Under the pieces are notes generated by a model, which saw nothing but the letters and a program-made list of their open reading frames with translations, made no database searches and was not told the origin of the DNA. From the NCBI GenBank assembly GCA_000827265.1, contig KN834777.1, positions 540,425 to 604,424 on the forward strand: DNA of 64,000 bases, written 5' to 3'. This document shows positions 9,006-20,958 of the stretch, one piece after another. The position numbers were made by a program, and so were the translations under genes. Position 1 is the stretch's first letter, and each line of letters starts with the position of its first letter. The DNA comes from Collybiopsis luxurians FD-317 M1. Its lineage: Eukaryota > Basidiomycota > Agaricomycetes > Agaricales > Omphalotaceae.

Positions 9006-11116
9006 AATAGCACAGCCGCATCAGCTGCGATCAAGGTCACTCCGCGCAGACTTCAGTGCTCCGCATGATGCTGAACCCATGCCGTCCTTGCTCCAGGCCC
9101 CAAGTCCGATGTGATCCTCCTTCATAGCCGCGATGGTGCAATATCAATTTATCTGAAAAATAAGTTTTGTGATTCCGGGTTCTTGCACCTACTCTTTCTT
9201 TTTTTACTCAGCGAATCTCTCATTGACAGCTCCTTTGCTGACTCTGTTAAGCTTGTGGTCCTTACTTCTTCATTGTATGTGCATCATTCACTTCTTCACT
9301 GTTGTATGTTTACATTAGCCAAATATCTCTAGGTAACAATGTTGCACTTCCCTTCACACCATCAACAGAATGTAAGTCTTTGTGAATAATCTACTAGTAC
9401 TCTGACTAACATTTCCCAATAATTATTTCAAGGACAACTGGGTGGAGGAGGTGCAAGCCAAGCATATGTGTTTCTTTTTTCATTCATTTCAGTCACCCGT
9501 TCATGTTCTACAAAATCAGATTCAAAGTGCCAAGTAAATGAAACAAGTAACAAAGGTATATAAGCAATTTTCTTCTCAAGCATTGCCTTACAGGCTTCCA
9601 CTGCTGCAACAACTTTGATTGCTATTGCATCCACATCCTTGAATACCACTGCAAAAGCTGTCAACACACTCTTAGGCTAGTACTACAATTTTATAACTTT
9701 GGGTGTAATTGATTCTGCTAAGTTATTCATAGTTCTTGTGTGCTTGTGCATTCCTGCTTTTCAATAGTGTATTGTTCAAGACCTATATACATGTATCATG
9801 CTGTATTGTGCAGTAAATAGTGTATATGCATAAACGAGCCTAAATGAGTGACAATAAGTGAATGCAGGATTCAATATTGTGAAATCATGTATTCTGGCCA
9901 ACTCAGATGATCTGCTCAACGGTGCTCGCTTTTGCTCATTCTAGCTCATCCTTATTCTGGATTTCTGAGTTTGATCAAGCAAAAACAAGTGTCAGTGAGT
10001 CAATTGTATAGAGCTGTCCACTGCAAACAAGAGCTAGTTGCCTGGTAAGCAATGTCAATCTGGTTTTGGCCTTGGAAATTCGGTTAACCTTCTCGGAAAA
10101 TAATACATTACCTACCAGTAGCTGCACCCGTCATGCATAACAAAATATATAGATTGTATATCAATGCAGAACTCTAGCACTGCAGAGATTTTCGGAAGGG
10201 CATCCGGCCCAATGATTGCTAGGTTTTATTTGAGATAATCTGCACCAATAAAGCATTTTCCTACAATAAATTGAACAATTTACATCACACATACAACTTA
10301 CTTCACATTTCAGCATCAAGTTACCTTGATATCCATCCTAATTTCCAAAGATACAGTGCAGGTGCTTGTTGGAAAACAGCTAGCTTCGAAGCATAATCCC
10401 ATTGTTTGTATCTGGCTTATCAGGTATAACTGATCTGTCTAATGATACAATTTATTTGTAGAAGCAGTCGCACACTGTTATCCCACAATGTTTATATATG
10501 TTACCTTAATATATATACTGAATGAGCGCAGAAGACGTGAAGAGCAAAATGATTAGGGTAATATCGGAGAGAAATGAGTGGTTGAATAGAGTAATGGAAG
10601 AATTCCTGCATTGCAGTAATAAGAACTTGTAGATGCTTTATTGACATGCAATCTGTTTATTTTGTTACACATGATGAGTGCGGCTACTGGTAGGTAATAC
10701 ATTATTTGGCAAAGAGGTTAACCGGATGGCCAATGCCAGACTGAATTGACATTGCCTACAAACCTATGATGCTCATTTTTGCTCTGCCTGGCATGGGTTA
10801 ATTTTCACTGGAAGTCAATGTTCAGAAACACCATAAGGGCAGACCACTGCACTATTGGTCTATATCAAGTAGATACTTGAAACCGCAGGTAAAAGTGAAA
10901 TTGTCTCTTAGAATATTCTGCAGATTATTAGTGAAAGTGCTCATAAATGAGTTTGCGAAATAAGCAATAACTTGCTGCAGAGAATGGGTGCTTTCCTATT
11001 TGGAACATTATCCATGTCATTGAATTTGTCAGAATTCATACAAAACAGCATACAGAGTATGGAATCTATCATTAATGAGCCAATTGTAAGGTTTTTAGTG
11101 AAGATCTGTAATGCAG
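9006..11116. other. CpG-poor transposon remains
   Basis: No intact gene. Arms near 10045-10130 and 10678-10760 are inverted copies of each other (marker ATTACCTACCAGTAG), so a non-autonomous element of about 0.72 kb probably lies between them. The rest is AT-rich, with short frames only. Confidence 0.45.
10045..10762. repeat. inverted-repeat element
   Basis: The left arm reads GCAATGTCAATCTGG ... ATTACCTACCAGTAGC. The right arm carries the diverged reverse complement of the same ~85 bases. No clear target duplication was found. Confidence 0.5.
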
Positions 11117-11860
11117 GGCATCGGCAAGTTAGAATGTCAAGTGTGGAAAAAAAAAGTTACTTGCACGTAACTTAATTGAATTGAAAAAGTTACTTAACAA
11201 GTTACTTTGCTCATGGTTGCCATGCTCAGGATCAACTGTAGGGGGACCGTGGTCTGCTCACTGTCAAACCTCTGATTCGGCCCCTCCTGTCACCCCACAG
11301 TTTATCAAACCATGGAATGCCAGCAGTTTATTGAATTGGTCAGTTACATTCGACATGACTCTTTATGTTTTATCAGTTTCATAATTATATCATTGTGTAT
11401 GTTGAAAAATTAATAGATTCTATTGAATATTATTTTATTTGACCCATGGACAGTGAGAGCCCCTCGACATGGGCTGTTGCTCAATTGTTCCCTCAAATGT
11501 ACTGCGGGCTGTACTACTAATACCATGTGTGAACTGAGACAAAAATGGGCTCCGAGTGTCACTTTGCAGTGAGACACTGTGACAGTGAGACTGTGAGCTG
11601 GCAGGTGAAAAGTTGAAGGACAATGGATGATGTGGGTGAAAAGAATCTAAGGGTGAGGAGCTTTGAGATAATGGGCATCTGGGAACATGGTGGAGCTCAT
11701 GGTAGGCTAAATCCAAAGTTGAAGAGTTCTGGGATGACTGTGAGCAAAGTGACTTTTCAAGTTACTTTTTCAATTCATTCAAGTTACTTGCAAGTTACAC
11801 TGCAAGTAACTTGTTTTTCCCACGCTTGACAGCGGTAACTTGCCAAGGCTCAGCAAAATG
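11117..11860. repeat. inverted-repeat element with AAGTWACTT clusters 2 and 3
   Basis: The left arm (about 11117-11220) and right arm (about 11735-11860) are reverse complements. They share GGCAAGTTA...TCAAG at the outside and AGTTACTTTGCTCA at the inside, with multiple AAGTWACTT motifs in both. About 510 bases lie between them. Confidence 0.6.
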
Positions 11861-12108
11861 TCGCTAACTTGAGCTTCACTAAGAACTTGTTATTTGCTTA
11901 TTCGTGATAAGTAAAAGGTTCAATGTAAGCTTAAAGCTACATATTACTGTTTTTACATTGCCATTAGTTACTATAAGCAAGAACGGGCCTTCAGAGTCTG
12001 AGTTGTCCTCCAGCACTTGACCTGGTGAGACTCGGCAAAATCTTATGCTTCTTTAATGCCCCAGTAAGTGGCAAATCCTGCAACTTCCTGCCACTACATA
12101 TACCCTAC
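11861..12108. other. CpG-poor spacer
   Basis: No gene seen. It ends with CCTAC at 12104-12108, the likely left target-site copy of the Gypsy element. Confidence 0.4.
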
Positions 12109-12745
12109 TGTCACAGAGACAAGAGATGAGGCAGCGGCACAAGTATGAAGCACAGGCACTAGCACAGAGTGAGTGTCAAGCACAGGTGGTGATGCAAGCT
12201 CAAGCACAATATGAAAGAATAAGGGATCTCAACAATGGTGATAGCTTGGAGGGCCAATCACAATGATCAAAGGATATCAAACTAGTCCCCAAAGACCAAG
12301 TCAATATTGAGTGTGAGTGAAGATACAAACACATACCTAGTCCCCAAAGACCAAGAGGTCAAGATGGGGAACTAGGAGCTATCTACAGTCCTATTTATAT
12401 GAGTTGGAGAATAGAAAGGAAAGAACAATAAAAGTGACAGCATGAGAAGAAGAAAGTAAAGATACATGCAGTCGTACATGAAAGAACAATGAAAGGATGA
12501 CAGTGCGAGAAAGGGATTAGGAATCACAATAGTAAGGATTAGGAATTGTCTCAGCAAGAAGCAAGAGGATGATAAATTGAATAGAAAGAGAGGCAGTGAA
12601 ATCATGTGGAAAGAAGATGGAAGTGTGATGTATCAAAGAAGTATCGGAATATCAGAATGGAATGATGATGTGTCATAAATGCAATCATGTGAACAAGTGT
12701 GTGAAGAAAGTGAAAAATAGGGATATAAGTACCAGTGTCATGACA
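12109..12745 (-). repeat. 3' LTR of the chromovirus
   Basis: The minus strand starts with the palindrome TGTCATGACA. It is 637 bp long. At the inner start and along the LTR, most mismatches to the other LTR that I inspected are transitions. Confidence 0.85.
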
Positions 12746-15700
12746 TTACCCCCCTCCTACAGTCAATGTCCCAGTGACAATTTCAGTGAAGTTTTTGTAT
12801 GGTTGCCATGGGAGTGAGTGAAAGATTGTGGCCAAAATCTTTCGAGGTGCATTTGGATGAGCTTTGTAGAAATCAGATATTGCCTCATTACTAGATCCTA
12901 CCACACTATCCTCATTTTCCCAGCTGTCATGGCTCTTGTTGTACCCTTTCCACCTAACCAAAAACTGTAATTTTTTCCAACATCCCCTCAGCCAACTATC
13001 CAAAATCTGATCCACTTTGTAGAACTCTTCTCCTTCTACTATCTCAGGCTCTGGTGGTGGTGGCTTTGTCCTGTTGATTTTGTTTCCCTTCCATGGTGTG
13101 AGTTGGTTGATGTGGATGTTATCATGGATCTTCAACCAGGTGGGTAGGGCAAGGTGGTATGTGTATGATCCTGTCTTCTCAACAATTTCAAATGGTCCAA
13201 GGTGTTGGCTGCCCAGTTTCTCATTCTTTTGTTGGATTTTGAGGTTGTTAGTTGACAGCCATACTGCCTGTCCTACTTGAAACTCCTGTATCATCCCATC
13301 CACACTATCTCCTATATGTTGTTTGCTCATCCATAGTGCCACCTCTGCATCTTCCCTAGCATGTCGCAGTATTTCTAAGTGTTGGTCTATTGATGGGTAT
13401 GATTTCCAGACTCCAATGGGGATGGTGAATTCCAGTGTATAACCATAGAGGACTTCAAATGGGGAGTGGTCATGTGCAAAGTGGATTTGGGAATTAATGA
13501 CAAATTTGGCAGTAGGCAGGAGGTGATCCCAATCATCTTGTCGGCAGCTGACATACATTCAGATATAGCGCTTGATTTCCTGATTGGCACATTTCATCTG
13601 TCCATTGGTTTCTAGATGATAAGCTGTTGTGAGGGCAGATTTGACTCCTAAATGTTTTAGGAGTTGGCACATGATGTCAGCAGCAAATTGGGGACCTCGA
13701 TCAGAGATAAATTGCCTTGGGAGGCTGTGAAGATGGAAAATTTCACAATAGTAGAAGTTGGCCACTGCCTCAGCTGTGATTTCTGTGGTGGTTGGGAAGC
13801 AGTGAATCATTTTGGTATAATGGTTGCTAAAGGTGATTACAGCATTATGACCATCTTGAGTCATAGGAAGTTTGCCAATCAGATCTACTCCAATGTCCTG
13901 CCAGGGCCCAGCAGGCATTGGAAGAGGTTGGAGAGGGGATGAGTGATGGGGATTGAGTTGTTTCTGCTGACAGGTGTCACATCCTTCTACATATTTGTCC
14001 ACAAATGAGTGCATTGCTGGCCACCAAAAATGTCAGCTAATGAGTTCTAGTGTCCGATGTTTTCCAGGGTGGCCAGCAGTTGGTGCATCATGACTCTGTG
14101 CCACTACTGCTTTTCTCAACTCTGTGTTGGGTGGAATATACACTTTCCCTCTGTAATACACAATGCCCTCTTCTTCTTTCCATTCTGCCAGTCCTCCTGT
14201 GAGCTTCTGTGGCCCTTTGAGCTTCTTTAATCCTTCTAACACCTCTGATTCCCTTTCGCTAGCAGTCTGGATACAGTCTTGTAGTGGATTCTGGAAGAGG
14301 ACCATTGTCGAGGCTTGGATGAAATGTTCTGGGCATAATACTGTCTGTTCTCGGTTGTCCTCAGAATCATTTATCTGAAGATTGGGCATGCAGGAAAGAG
14401 CATCAGCCTGTGTATTGGATTTTCCTGCATGATGTTTAAGTTTGAAATCAAACTGAGAGAACCACAGAGCCCATCGTGCTTGTCATCGACTAAGGTCCTG
14501 TGCATTTCTCCAGAATTCTAAATTTTGATGATCAGTTATGATTTCAAATGGTTCCGGTAACCCTTCCAGAAAGCTCCTCCAATCCTTCAATGCTTCTATA
14601 ATAACCAACATCTCTCAATCATAGATTTTGTAGTTCTGCTCAGCCAGATCCATAGAGGCTGATCTGAATGCTACTGGGTGCCATCATTCATCTTGTTGTT
14701 GCAGAAGCGTACCTCCAGTTGCAAATCCTGATGCATCTACTTCAATTCATGTAGGACAGTTTGGGTCCCAGAGTGCAAGAATTGGTGAAGAAATGAAAGC
14801 TTCTTTTAGTGATTGAAATGTGTCTTGTTGTTCTGTTCCCCAATTCCACTTGGTGTCTTTCTGGGTTAGATCATTAAGAGGTTGGGCTTTCTTTGCAAAT
14901 CCTTCAATGAATCTCCGGTAGAAATTAGCAAAACCTAAGAATCTGCACAAATCACGAAGGTATGTGGGGCTGGGCCAATTTTTGACCGCTTCCACCTTTA
15001 CCAGATCCATGTGTACTTCTCCTTCTCCAATGACTAACCCTGAGTATTCAATAGATGACCATTTGAATTCACACTTTTTGGGCCATAAATAAAGGTCATG
15101 CTGAGCAAGGTGTTTTAGGACTTCATGGACCAAGGTCCTATGTTCTTCCAGGGTTTTGGTGAAGATAAGGATGTCATTAAGGTAGACTGCAACTTTTCCA
15201 GTGGCAATTAAGTCAGTGAACATCGAATTCATAAGAGCTTGGAATGTAGCTGGGGAATTTGTTAAACCAAAGTACATGACCAAGGGCTCAAAAAGTCCTC
15301 TGTTGGTTGCAAATGTGGCTTTCCATTCATGATCCTTCTTAATCTGGACATTATTATATCCCCATTGAACATTGAATTTGGTGAAAATTTTGGATTTCTA
15401 GAGTCAATTAATGATGTCAGTTACCAGTAGGAGAGGATAATGATTCTTGACCATGTATTCATTGAGTTGTCGATAGTCTTGGACAAACTGAAGCTTTCCA
15501 TCTTTCTTCTTTACAAAGAATACTGGGGAGGCTAGTGGCAATTTAGAGGGGCAGATATAACCTTTACATAGGTTTTCTTCTAGGAAACGATCCAACTCTT
15601 CCTGTTCATTTGGTGACATTGGATAGATTTTGGTGCACATGGTTTCAGGAGCATCAGGTCATAAATCAATGGCATGGTCCCAGGGTTTGTGTTCTGGTAA

Positions 15701-16500
15701 ATGTTCCAATTCCTTTTCAGAAAAGACTTTAGCATGAGTTTGATATGGTAATGGAACCATTTCTTTGAAAGTTTTCTGAGGCTTATCTTTATTCACTGCT
15801 TCCACTAGTTGTTGGGAGTATGTATATCCAGCTGCACACCATAGTTCTTCCATCGCATGTCCTATAATCCTGGCTCAAAGCAAAGCCCTTCATTGTTTCC
15901 TATTCCCATTGAACTGGTATAAGGGTGTACCCTCCTCTTTGTACACCTGGATCTCCTCATCTGGGGTAGGAAGGGGTAATGGGATGTGCTCAGGGAAATT
16001 TGGTTCTAACAGCTGACTTGTGGTCCCACTGACATTACTCTCTTTTGGTTCTGGCACCTCTTCGATGACAACCTTTCATGGAATTTTCTGAGGTTCTGGG
16101 ATGACTAAGCATCCTTCCTTCCAGTCAATATTGGGATTGACTTTCCTGAGCCAAGGGAGTCCTAGAATGATGTCTTCAGATCCTAAGTTAGTGATTAGGT
16201 ACTCTAGGAGCTGTGGGTGATTTTTATTGACCATAGAATAGAGTTGTGCCGAGTAAGTAATTTGTCCAGCCAAATTGGGGGTGCCATCGATATTATAGAG
16301 GGTTATGGGGTGGGAGAGAGGTTTGGTGAAGATTCGATGTCGCTGTATGAATCACTGATGGAGGAATAATCCTGTTGCTCCAGAATCTATCATTGCTGCA
16401 CTACTTGTACTCTTGAACCTGCCTTGCAACTTAATTGGTACACAGAAGTGGGAAAAATCACTAGATTGCATAGAACCAATAGTACACAAAATTGTAGAGG
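12746..16500 (-). pseudogene. pol polyprotein of the chromovirus (protease, RT, RNase H, integrase, chromodomain)
   Basis: From about 16.4 kb to 12746 one minus-strand frame is kept and interrupted only by stops. The protease has its DSGAT site near 16371-16395, followed by ILGLPWL. The RT has the catalytic box as YLNDILIF near 15180 instead of YLDD. The RNase H region is followed by the integrase His-His-Cys-Cys finger (CDTCQQKQ) and a core with GVDLIGKL and ISDRGPQF. The third acidic residue is lost: the expected TERxNQ reads MKCANQE. A chromodomain (FLVRWKGYNKSHDSWEN) closes the protein. Stops lie at 16352, 16076, 15875, 15659, 15404, 14684, 14615, 14483, 14033 and 13559 (lowest coordinate of each), all TGA at sites where arginine is expected, plus one TAG at 15398. 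Confidence 0.88.
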
Positions 16501-16569
16501 TGTAAATAGAAGGAGATGATTTAGAGTACAATTGGGGGAACCAGGCGGCAGCTGTGGCAGGTTCCCACT

Positions 16570-18146
16570 TTAAAAATTCTGGCAGAGTTCAGCAATTTGA
16601 GTGGCTAGCATTTGTTGATTGGCATTTAATTGTTGGAGAATTTGGGCAAAATCAGCAGTGGAAGGAGGGGGCGCAGAGGTGGCAGCAGCAATGGTAGATG
16701 TGGTCAGTTCTGGGGTGCTGGAGGTGGCTGCAGCAGTGCAGAAGGTTCCTTGTCCTTTAATACCCATGAACTTAAGATGACAGATGTTAGCCAAATGTCC
16801 TGTGAGTCTGCAATGATTGCAGACATCTCGCTCGTGGTGTCCATCAGCCTTGCAATGAGCTCTGGATCCACAACTGTAGCACTTCCTGGCCATGAAGCTG
16901 CAATACTCTTCAGCAGTGTGACGTGTGGTGGTTGCATCAACTTCCATGGCATTGGGGTCTCTGGTAGGGGTAATGAATGGAGCTGGGTTGAAGGCAGTGG
17001 TAGTGGGGGTATTTACAATGAACTTCCCTTTTTCCCTGGCACAGGAGACTTGTCAGTTGTCAATGTGGATGGCTTTGTCGATGAGGTCCTTCAGTGAATT
17101 GGTGTTGGCTTGGGAAGCTACTAGAGCATCCTTGATTTGATCTGCAAGATGTTCATAGAAATGGTCTTGGAGGTCCTCATCAGAATAGCCAGTGTGAGAG
17201 GCATGCTGTTTGAAGGTGGCAGCATAGTGGGCAACAGTGTTCCTTCCTTGCCATAGGTGTTTCAAACTTTCCTTGGCATCTGCTACAGCATCTGCAGTTT
17301 CAAAGTGAGCCTTGAATGCTGCTTTGAATGCATTCCAGTCAGCATAGGTGAGGGTGACTCCCTGGGTTGGGAGTTGACCTGAGTGATGTTTTCTGCAATG
17401 GGGGTAGCCCAAATGGCAGCGTCTCCTTTGAGGAAAGATATGGCAGCCATGATGGTGTTGACATTGCCAGGCACTAATGCAGGAATTCCTTGAGCCCATA
17501 GTTCAAAGGCAGCTAAGAAGCATCAGGCATCATTGCTGTATTTTCCATCGTAGTTCTGAGGTTTGCTGACTCCTTTATTGGAGTTGGAATGGCAAGCCAT
17601 GTTGGCAACAATGTTTTTGAGGGTGTTCTGGCTGTCAGCCAGGTCCTTTATGGCTTTAGTGAGATCAGCAAGAGTAATGTTGGACATTTCAGTTCTGGGG
17701 GAATCTGTTTCAATGTGATTGGATTCAGCTTCAGATTTGAGTTCAGGTTTGCGAGCAGGTTCTTGTTCAGCAAAAGGAAGAGTGGTGGGTATGTATGCAG
17801 GGGATGCTCTGGCACTAGTAGGGTTTGAAAACTGTCCTACTCTGGATGGTACTCTAGATGGTACTTGGGATGCAACTCGGGATGCAGATGGAGTGATCAC
17901 AGGGATGCATATGAATCTTCCATTTTCAGAAACATCTTCTGGTATCAATATGCTGAGTAGGTAGCAGTTAGGGCACAGGTTCTCATCACAGTCAGCCCAA
18001 TATCCTGGTTCAACTTGGTTGGATGGTACAATTTGGTGTACGTCACAGTCACTGTGGTTGTCAAATGCATGGTAGAGCGCAGAGCAGTCAAAGATGGCTC
18101 TGTAAGATGTGATGGCAACTAAGGGTGGAGGATCAGGTGAATCCAA
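16570..18146 (-). pseudogene. gag polyprotein of the chromovirus
   Basis: It starts at the ATG at 18146. The frame runs through a variable acidic N-terminal part and the capsid-like segment (VNTIMAAISFLKGDAAIWATP ... WNAFKAAFKAHF) to a CCHC-type zinc knuckle region (CYSCGSRAHC, CNHCRLTGHLANIC). The first frame is broken by a TGA at 17523 where arginine is expected, and a frameshift occurs near 17.36 kb, after which the capsid continues in another frame. The gag product would package the element RNA. Gag ends at 16570, and pol follows in a different frame. Confidence 0.8.
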
Positions 18147-18207
18147 TGTCCACTCCTTGTAGGATCATTGAGAAAGCTGATGGTATGAGTATGAGATCTT
18201 GACCTAA

Positions 18208-18855
18208 TGTTGTGGAGACAAGAGACGAGGCAGTGGCACGAGTATGAAGCACAGGCACTAGCCCAGAGTGAGCATCAAGCACAGGTGGTGATGCAAGCTC
18301 AAGCACAATATGAAAGAATAAGGGATCTCAACAACAGTGACAGCTTGGAGGGCCAATCACAATGATCAAAGGATATCAAACTAGTCCCCAAAGACCAAGT
18401 CAATATTGAGTGTGAGTGAAGATACAAACACATACCTAGTCCCCAAAGACCAAGAGGTTGAGATGGGGAACTAGGAGCTATCTACAGTCCTATTTATATG
18501 AGTTGGAGAATAGAAAGGAAAGAACAATAAAAGTGACAGTGTGAGAAGAAGAAAGTAAAGATACATGCAGTCATACATGAAAGAACAATGAAAGGGTGAC
18601 AGTGCGAGAAAGGGATTAGGAATCATAATAGTAAGGATTAGGAATTGTCTCAGCAAGAAGCAACAGGATGATAAAGCAAATAGAAAGGGAGGCAGTGAAA
18701 TCATGTGGAAAGAAGATGGAAGTGTGATGTATCAAAGAAGTATCAGAATATCAGAATGGAATGATGGTGTGTCATAAATGCAATCATGTGAACAAGTGTG
18801 TGAAGAAAGTGAAAAATAGGGGTGAGAAAATGATATAAGTACCAGTGTCATGACA
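18208..18855 (-). repeat. 5' LTR of the chromovirus
   Basis: 648 bp, with an extra ~11 bp near its outer end relative to the other LTR. The inner ends read TGTTGTGGAGAC here and TGTCACAGAGAC in the 3' LTR, a difference of four transitions in a row. Confidence 0.85.
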
Positions 18856-18860
18856 ACTAC

Positions 18861-20811
18861 ATTATTGAAAGGACCTTAAGTAAAGAAATTTAAATTCCAT
18901 GTAATGTGAAGGAAAGCAAACTGCTCAATCTACTAAGGCATCCAGCTCAATATTGTCAATGCAGAAGCCAATGTTCAAGTTACCATGGCCTGTGTTAACC
19001 TCCAATGGGTGAACTGGAAATGTCTGTTCAGCAGTGAATACCCTATCAGATGAAGGAGATAGGTATGTACCATTGTTAAGTCTGGTCATCTTGCCATAAG
19101 AGGGGGTACCAGATTGGAAAGTTTGCAGGCTGTTGTGTGAAGACATGCAGACTATTCAAGCTGCATAAGTGTCAGCTAAGCAAGGTGCACTCTCTTGTGT
19201 GAACATTTCTTCTTTTGAAAGCCACACCTGAAAAAATGAAGAAAATCTCAGACTTTTAACTCAAAGCTGAGGCACTGAAGGTGCAATTAACATTCCACAG
19301 ATTGATTGAATGCAAAATGTATGTGGATGATCCTGTCCACTCAGATTCCAAGACACTAGCAAATCAGTTTCAGTCTGAGATGCAATTGATGCTTAGCACT
19401 GAACCATTACCAGTGTAGTCATGTATTTTCCAACTATTATTCACCAAGGTATCCTTGCACTGACAACAACTGGTGTCCTCAATATGGACTGCTGAACAGT
19501 GACTGTCTCCAATGAATCTGGAGCTGAGGAAAGAGAGACTGTACTCAGCATGCAGGATAGCATTGTCAAGGTTGTGGATGATGCTGAAATCCAATTGAGT
19601 TGAGTATTACTGACAAAGTATGGTCTGCCAAAACCAGAAAATGAAGACTTTGGATTTTATGGGAAGAAGTGTAAAGATCAGGAAAAGGCCAAGGAAATGA
19701 ATGATACTATTTTGGAGTAGTTGTGGGCCATGACTAACCAGCACCAAGGAATTTAACTTGGAAATGTCACCCTTTGATCCTCATTATCTAAATATATATC
19801 CAAATCATCCTGGTCAAAGATTTGGTTATATTCCTTGTGTCAATGTTTCTTGAATGTTTGAATGTCTTGTTGTTAATTGGCTTTCACAACGCTTCAACTT
19901 TACTATGAGTTAGTGATCCATCTGCTCATTGAGAATGAGTACTGTCTGACAAAAGCTCCCCTCACACTCTGTGGCTTTGGACAAGCTTCTTGACCCAGAA
20001 CTATGAGACTTGCGCACTTAATACATTATTTATCACTTGCAAAATAAGTTATTAAAATGAGCAGAGAGATTATGCCAATATAAATATCTGGTATAAGATA
20101 AGCTGCATGAGTGCACATTACAATTGTATATATAGTATGTCTGGTACAAGAAAGCAATGTTGGGGCTTGTACACATTCCAGGTGAGTGATATACTAAGAA
20201 GTAGAATGTTCTCTCATCTACTTAGCTCTTCAGTCACAATTTGATAGAAATTTGAAGCCTGTGTTGATAGTGATGGTCTCATCTGGCCTGGAGTAAGGTC
20301 CATGAGAACTGAGTATCATATGTGCTTTGAGTTTTGGCACCTGCGCCATGATCAGATAACCAGTGCTTGCTGTTTAGTTGTTGACAAGTTAACAAGTTAG
20401 TGGAGTTTGAAAATTTAAACTCCGCTAACTTGAACAAAATATGAGTATTTTAGTTCTACAATTTCAGTGATAATAGCATGATACATGCTCAGAACTATCC
20501 CAATCTATTGAAAACACTTTTGGAGCACTTGGTTACATTCAAAATTTGATGCTATCATACTTTCCAATGAAAATGATATAGCAGCCCCTGCGAGTGCCGA
20601 GCAGCAAGTGCAATAATATTTTGTACCAGTGTAAGCCATTCCTAGTGATGAAAGGATAATTGGTCTGAAAGATAAATTACTAGACCATGTACAGTAGCAA
20701 CCAGCATTAATTATTACAATTATGGTACTAATGAAGCAAATCGTTACTTCAAATATTGCGAGGTGTTCATTTTGGAGTGCAGCTAGTGTGTAAAAAGTGG
20801 TAACATTGGCA
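18861..20811. other. CpG-poor transposon remains
   Basis: No intact gene. A minus-strand frame at 18925-19146 looks coding in composition but is not recognised. At about 20385-20440 is a hairpin whose arms, AGTGGAGTTT and AAACTCCGCT, flank a short AT loop and carry the same sequence as the AAGTWACTT clusters. Confidence 0.4.
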
Positions 20812-20958
20812 TCTGGCAGAATATCTTTGGCAAGTTAAACAAGTTACTTTGTCTACAGAAAGTAACTTTGTCTCTACAAAGTAACTTAAGTAACTTAAGT
20901 TACTTTTGTAAGGCCAAGTTAGCGGACTTTGAAATTGACAAGTAACTTTGTCAGTCAC
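20812..20958. repeat. AAGTWACTT cluster 4
   Basis: It contains a palindromic core AAGTAACTTAAGTAACTTAA followed by further motif copies, and ends TTTGTCAGTCAC, the reverse complement of the start of cluster 1. Confidence 0.6.

Larger units (their letters stand above)
12109..18855 (-). mobile_element. Ty3/Gypsy chromovirus, full-length but inactive
   Basis: Two LTRs (12109-12745 and 18208-18855) flank gag and pol on the minus strand. The gene order is capsid, zinc knuckle, protease, reverse transcriptase, RNase H, integrase and a C-terminal chromodomain, which is the chromovirus arrangement. Flanking bases CCTAC (12104-12108) and ACTAC (18856-18860) fit a 5-bp target duplication with one mismatch. 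A purine-rich tract (GTAGGAGGGGGG on the minus strand) precedes the 3' LTR. No primer-binding site starting with TGG is visible after the 5' LTR, so the priming mode is unclear. Many in-frame stops and a frameshift make it non-autonomous. Confidence 0.92.

Noticed and set aside
8895..20958. A single 12-kb transposon bounded by clusters 1 and 4
   Set aside because: No matching target duplication was found, and the interior contains unrelated nested elements and two further clusters, so only the inverted repeats are reported.
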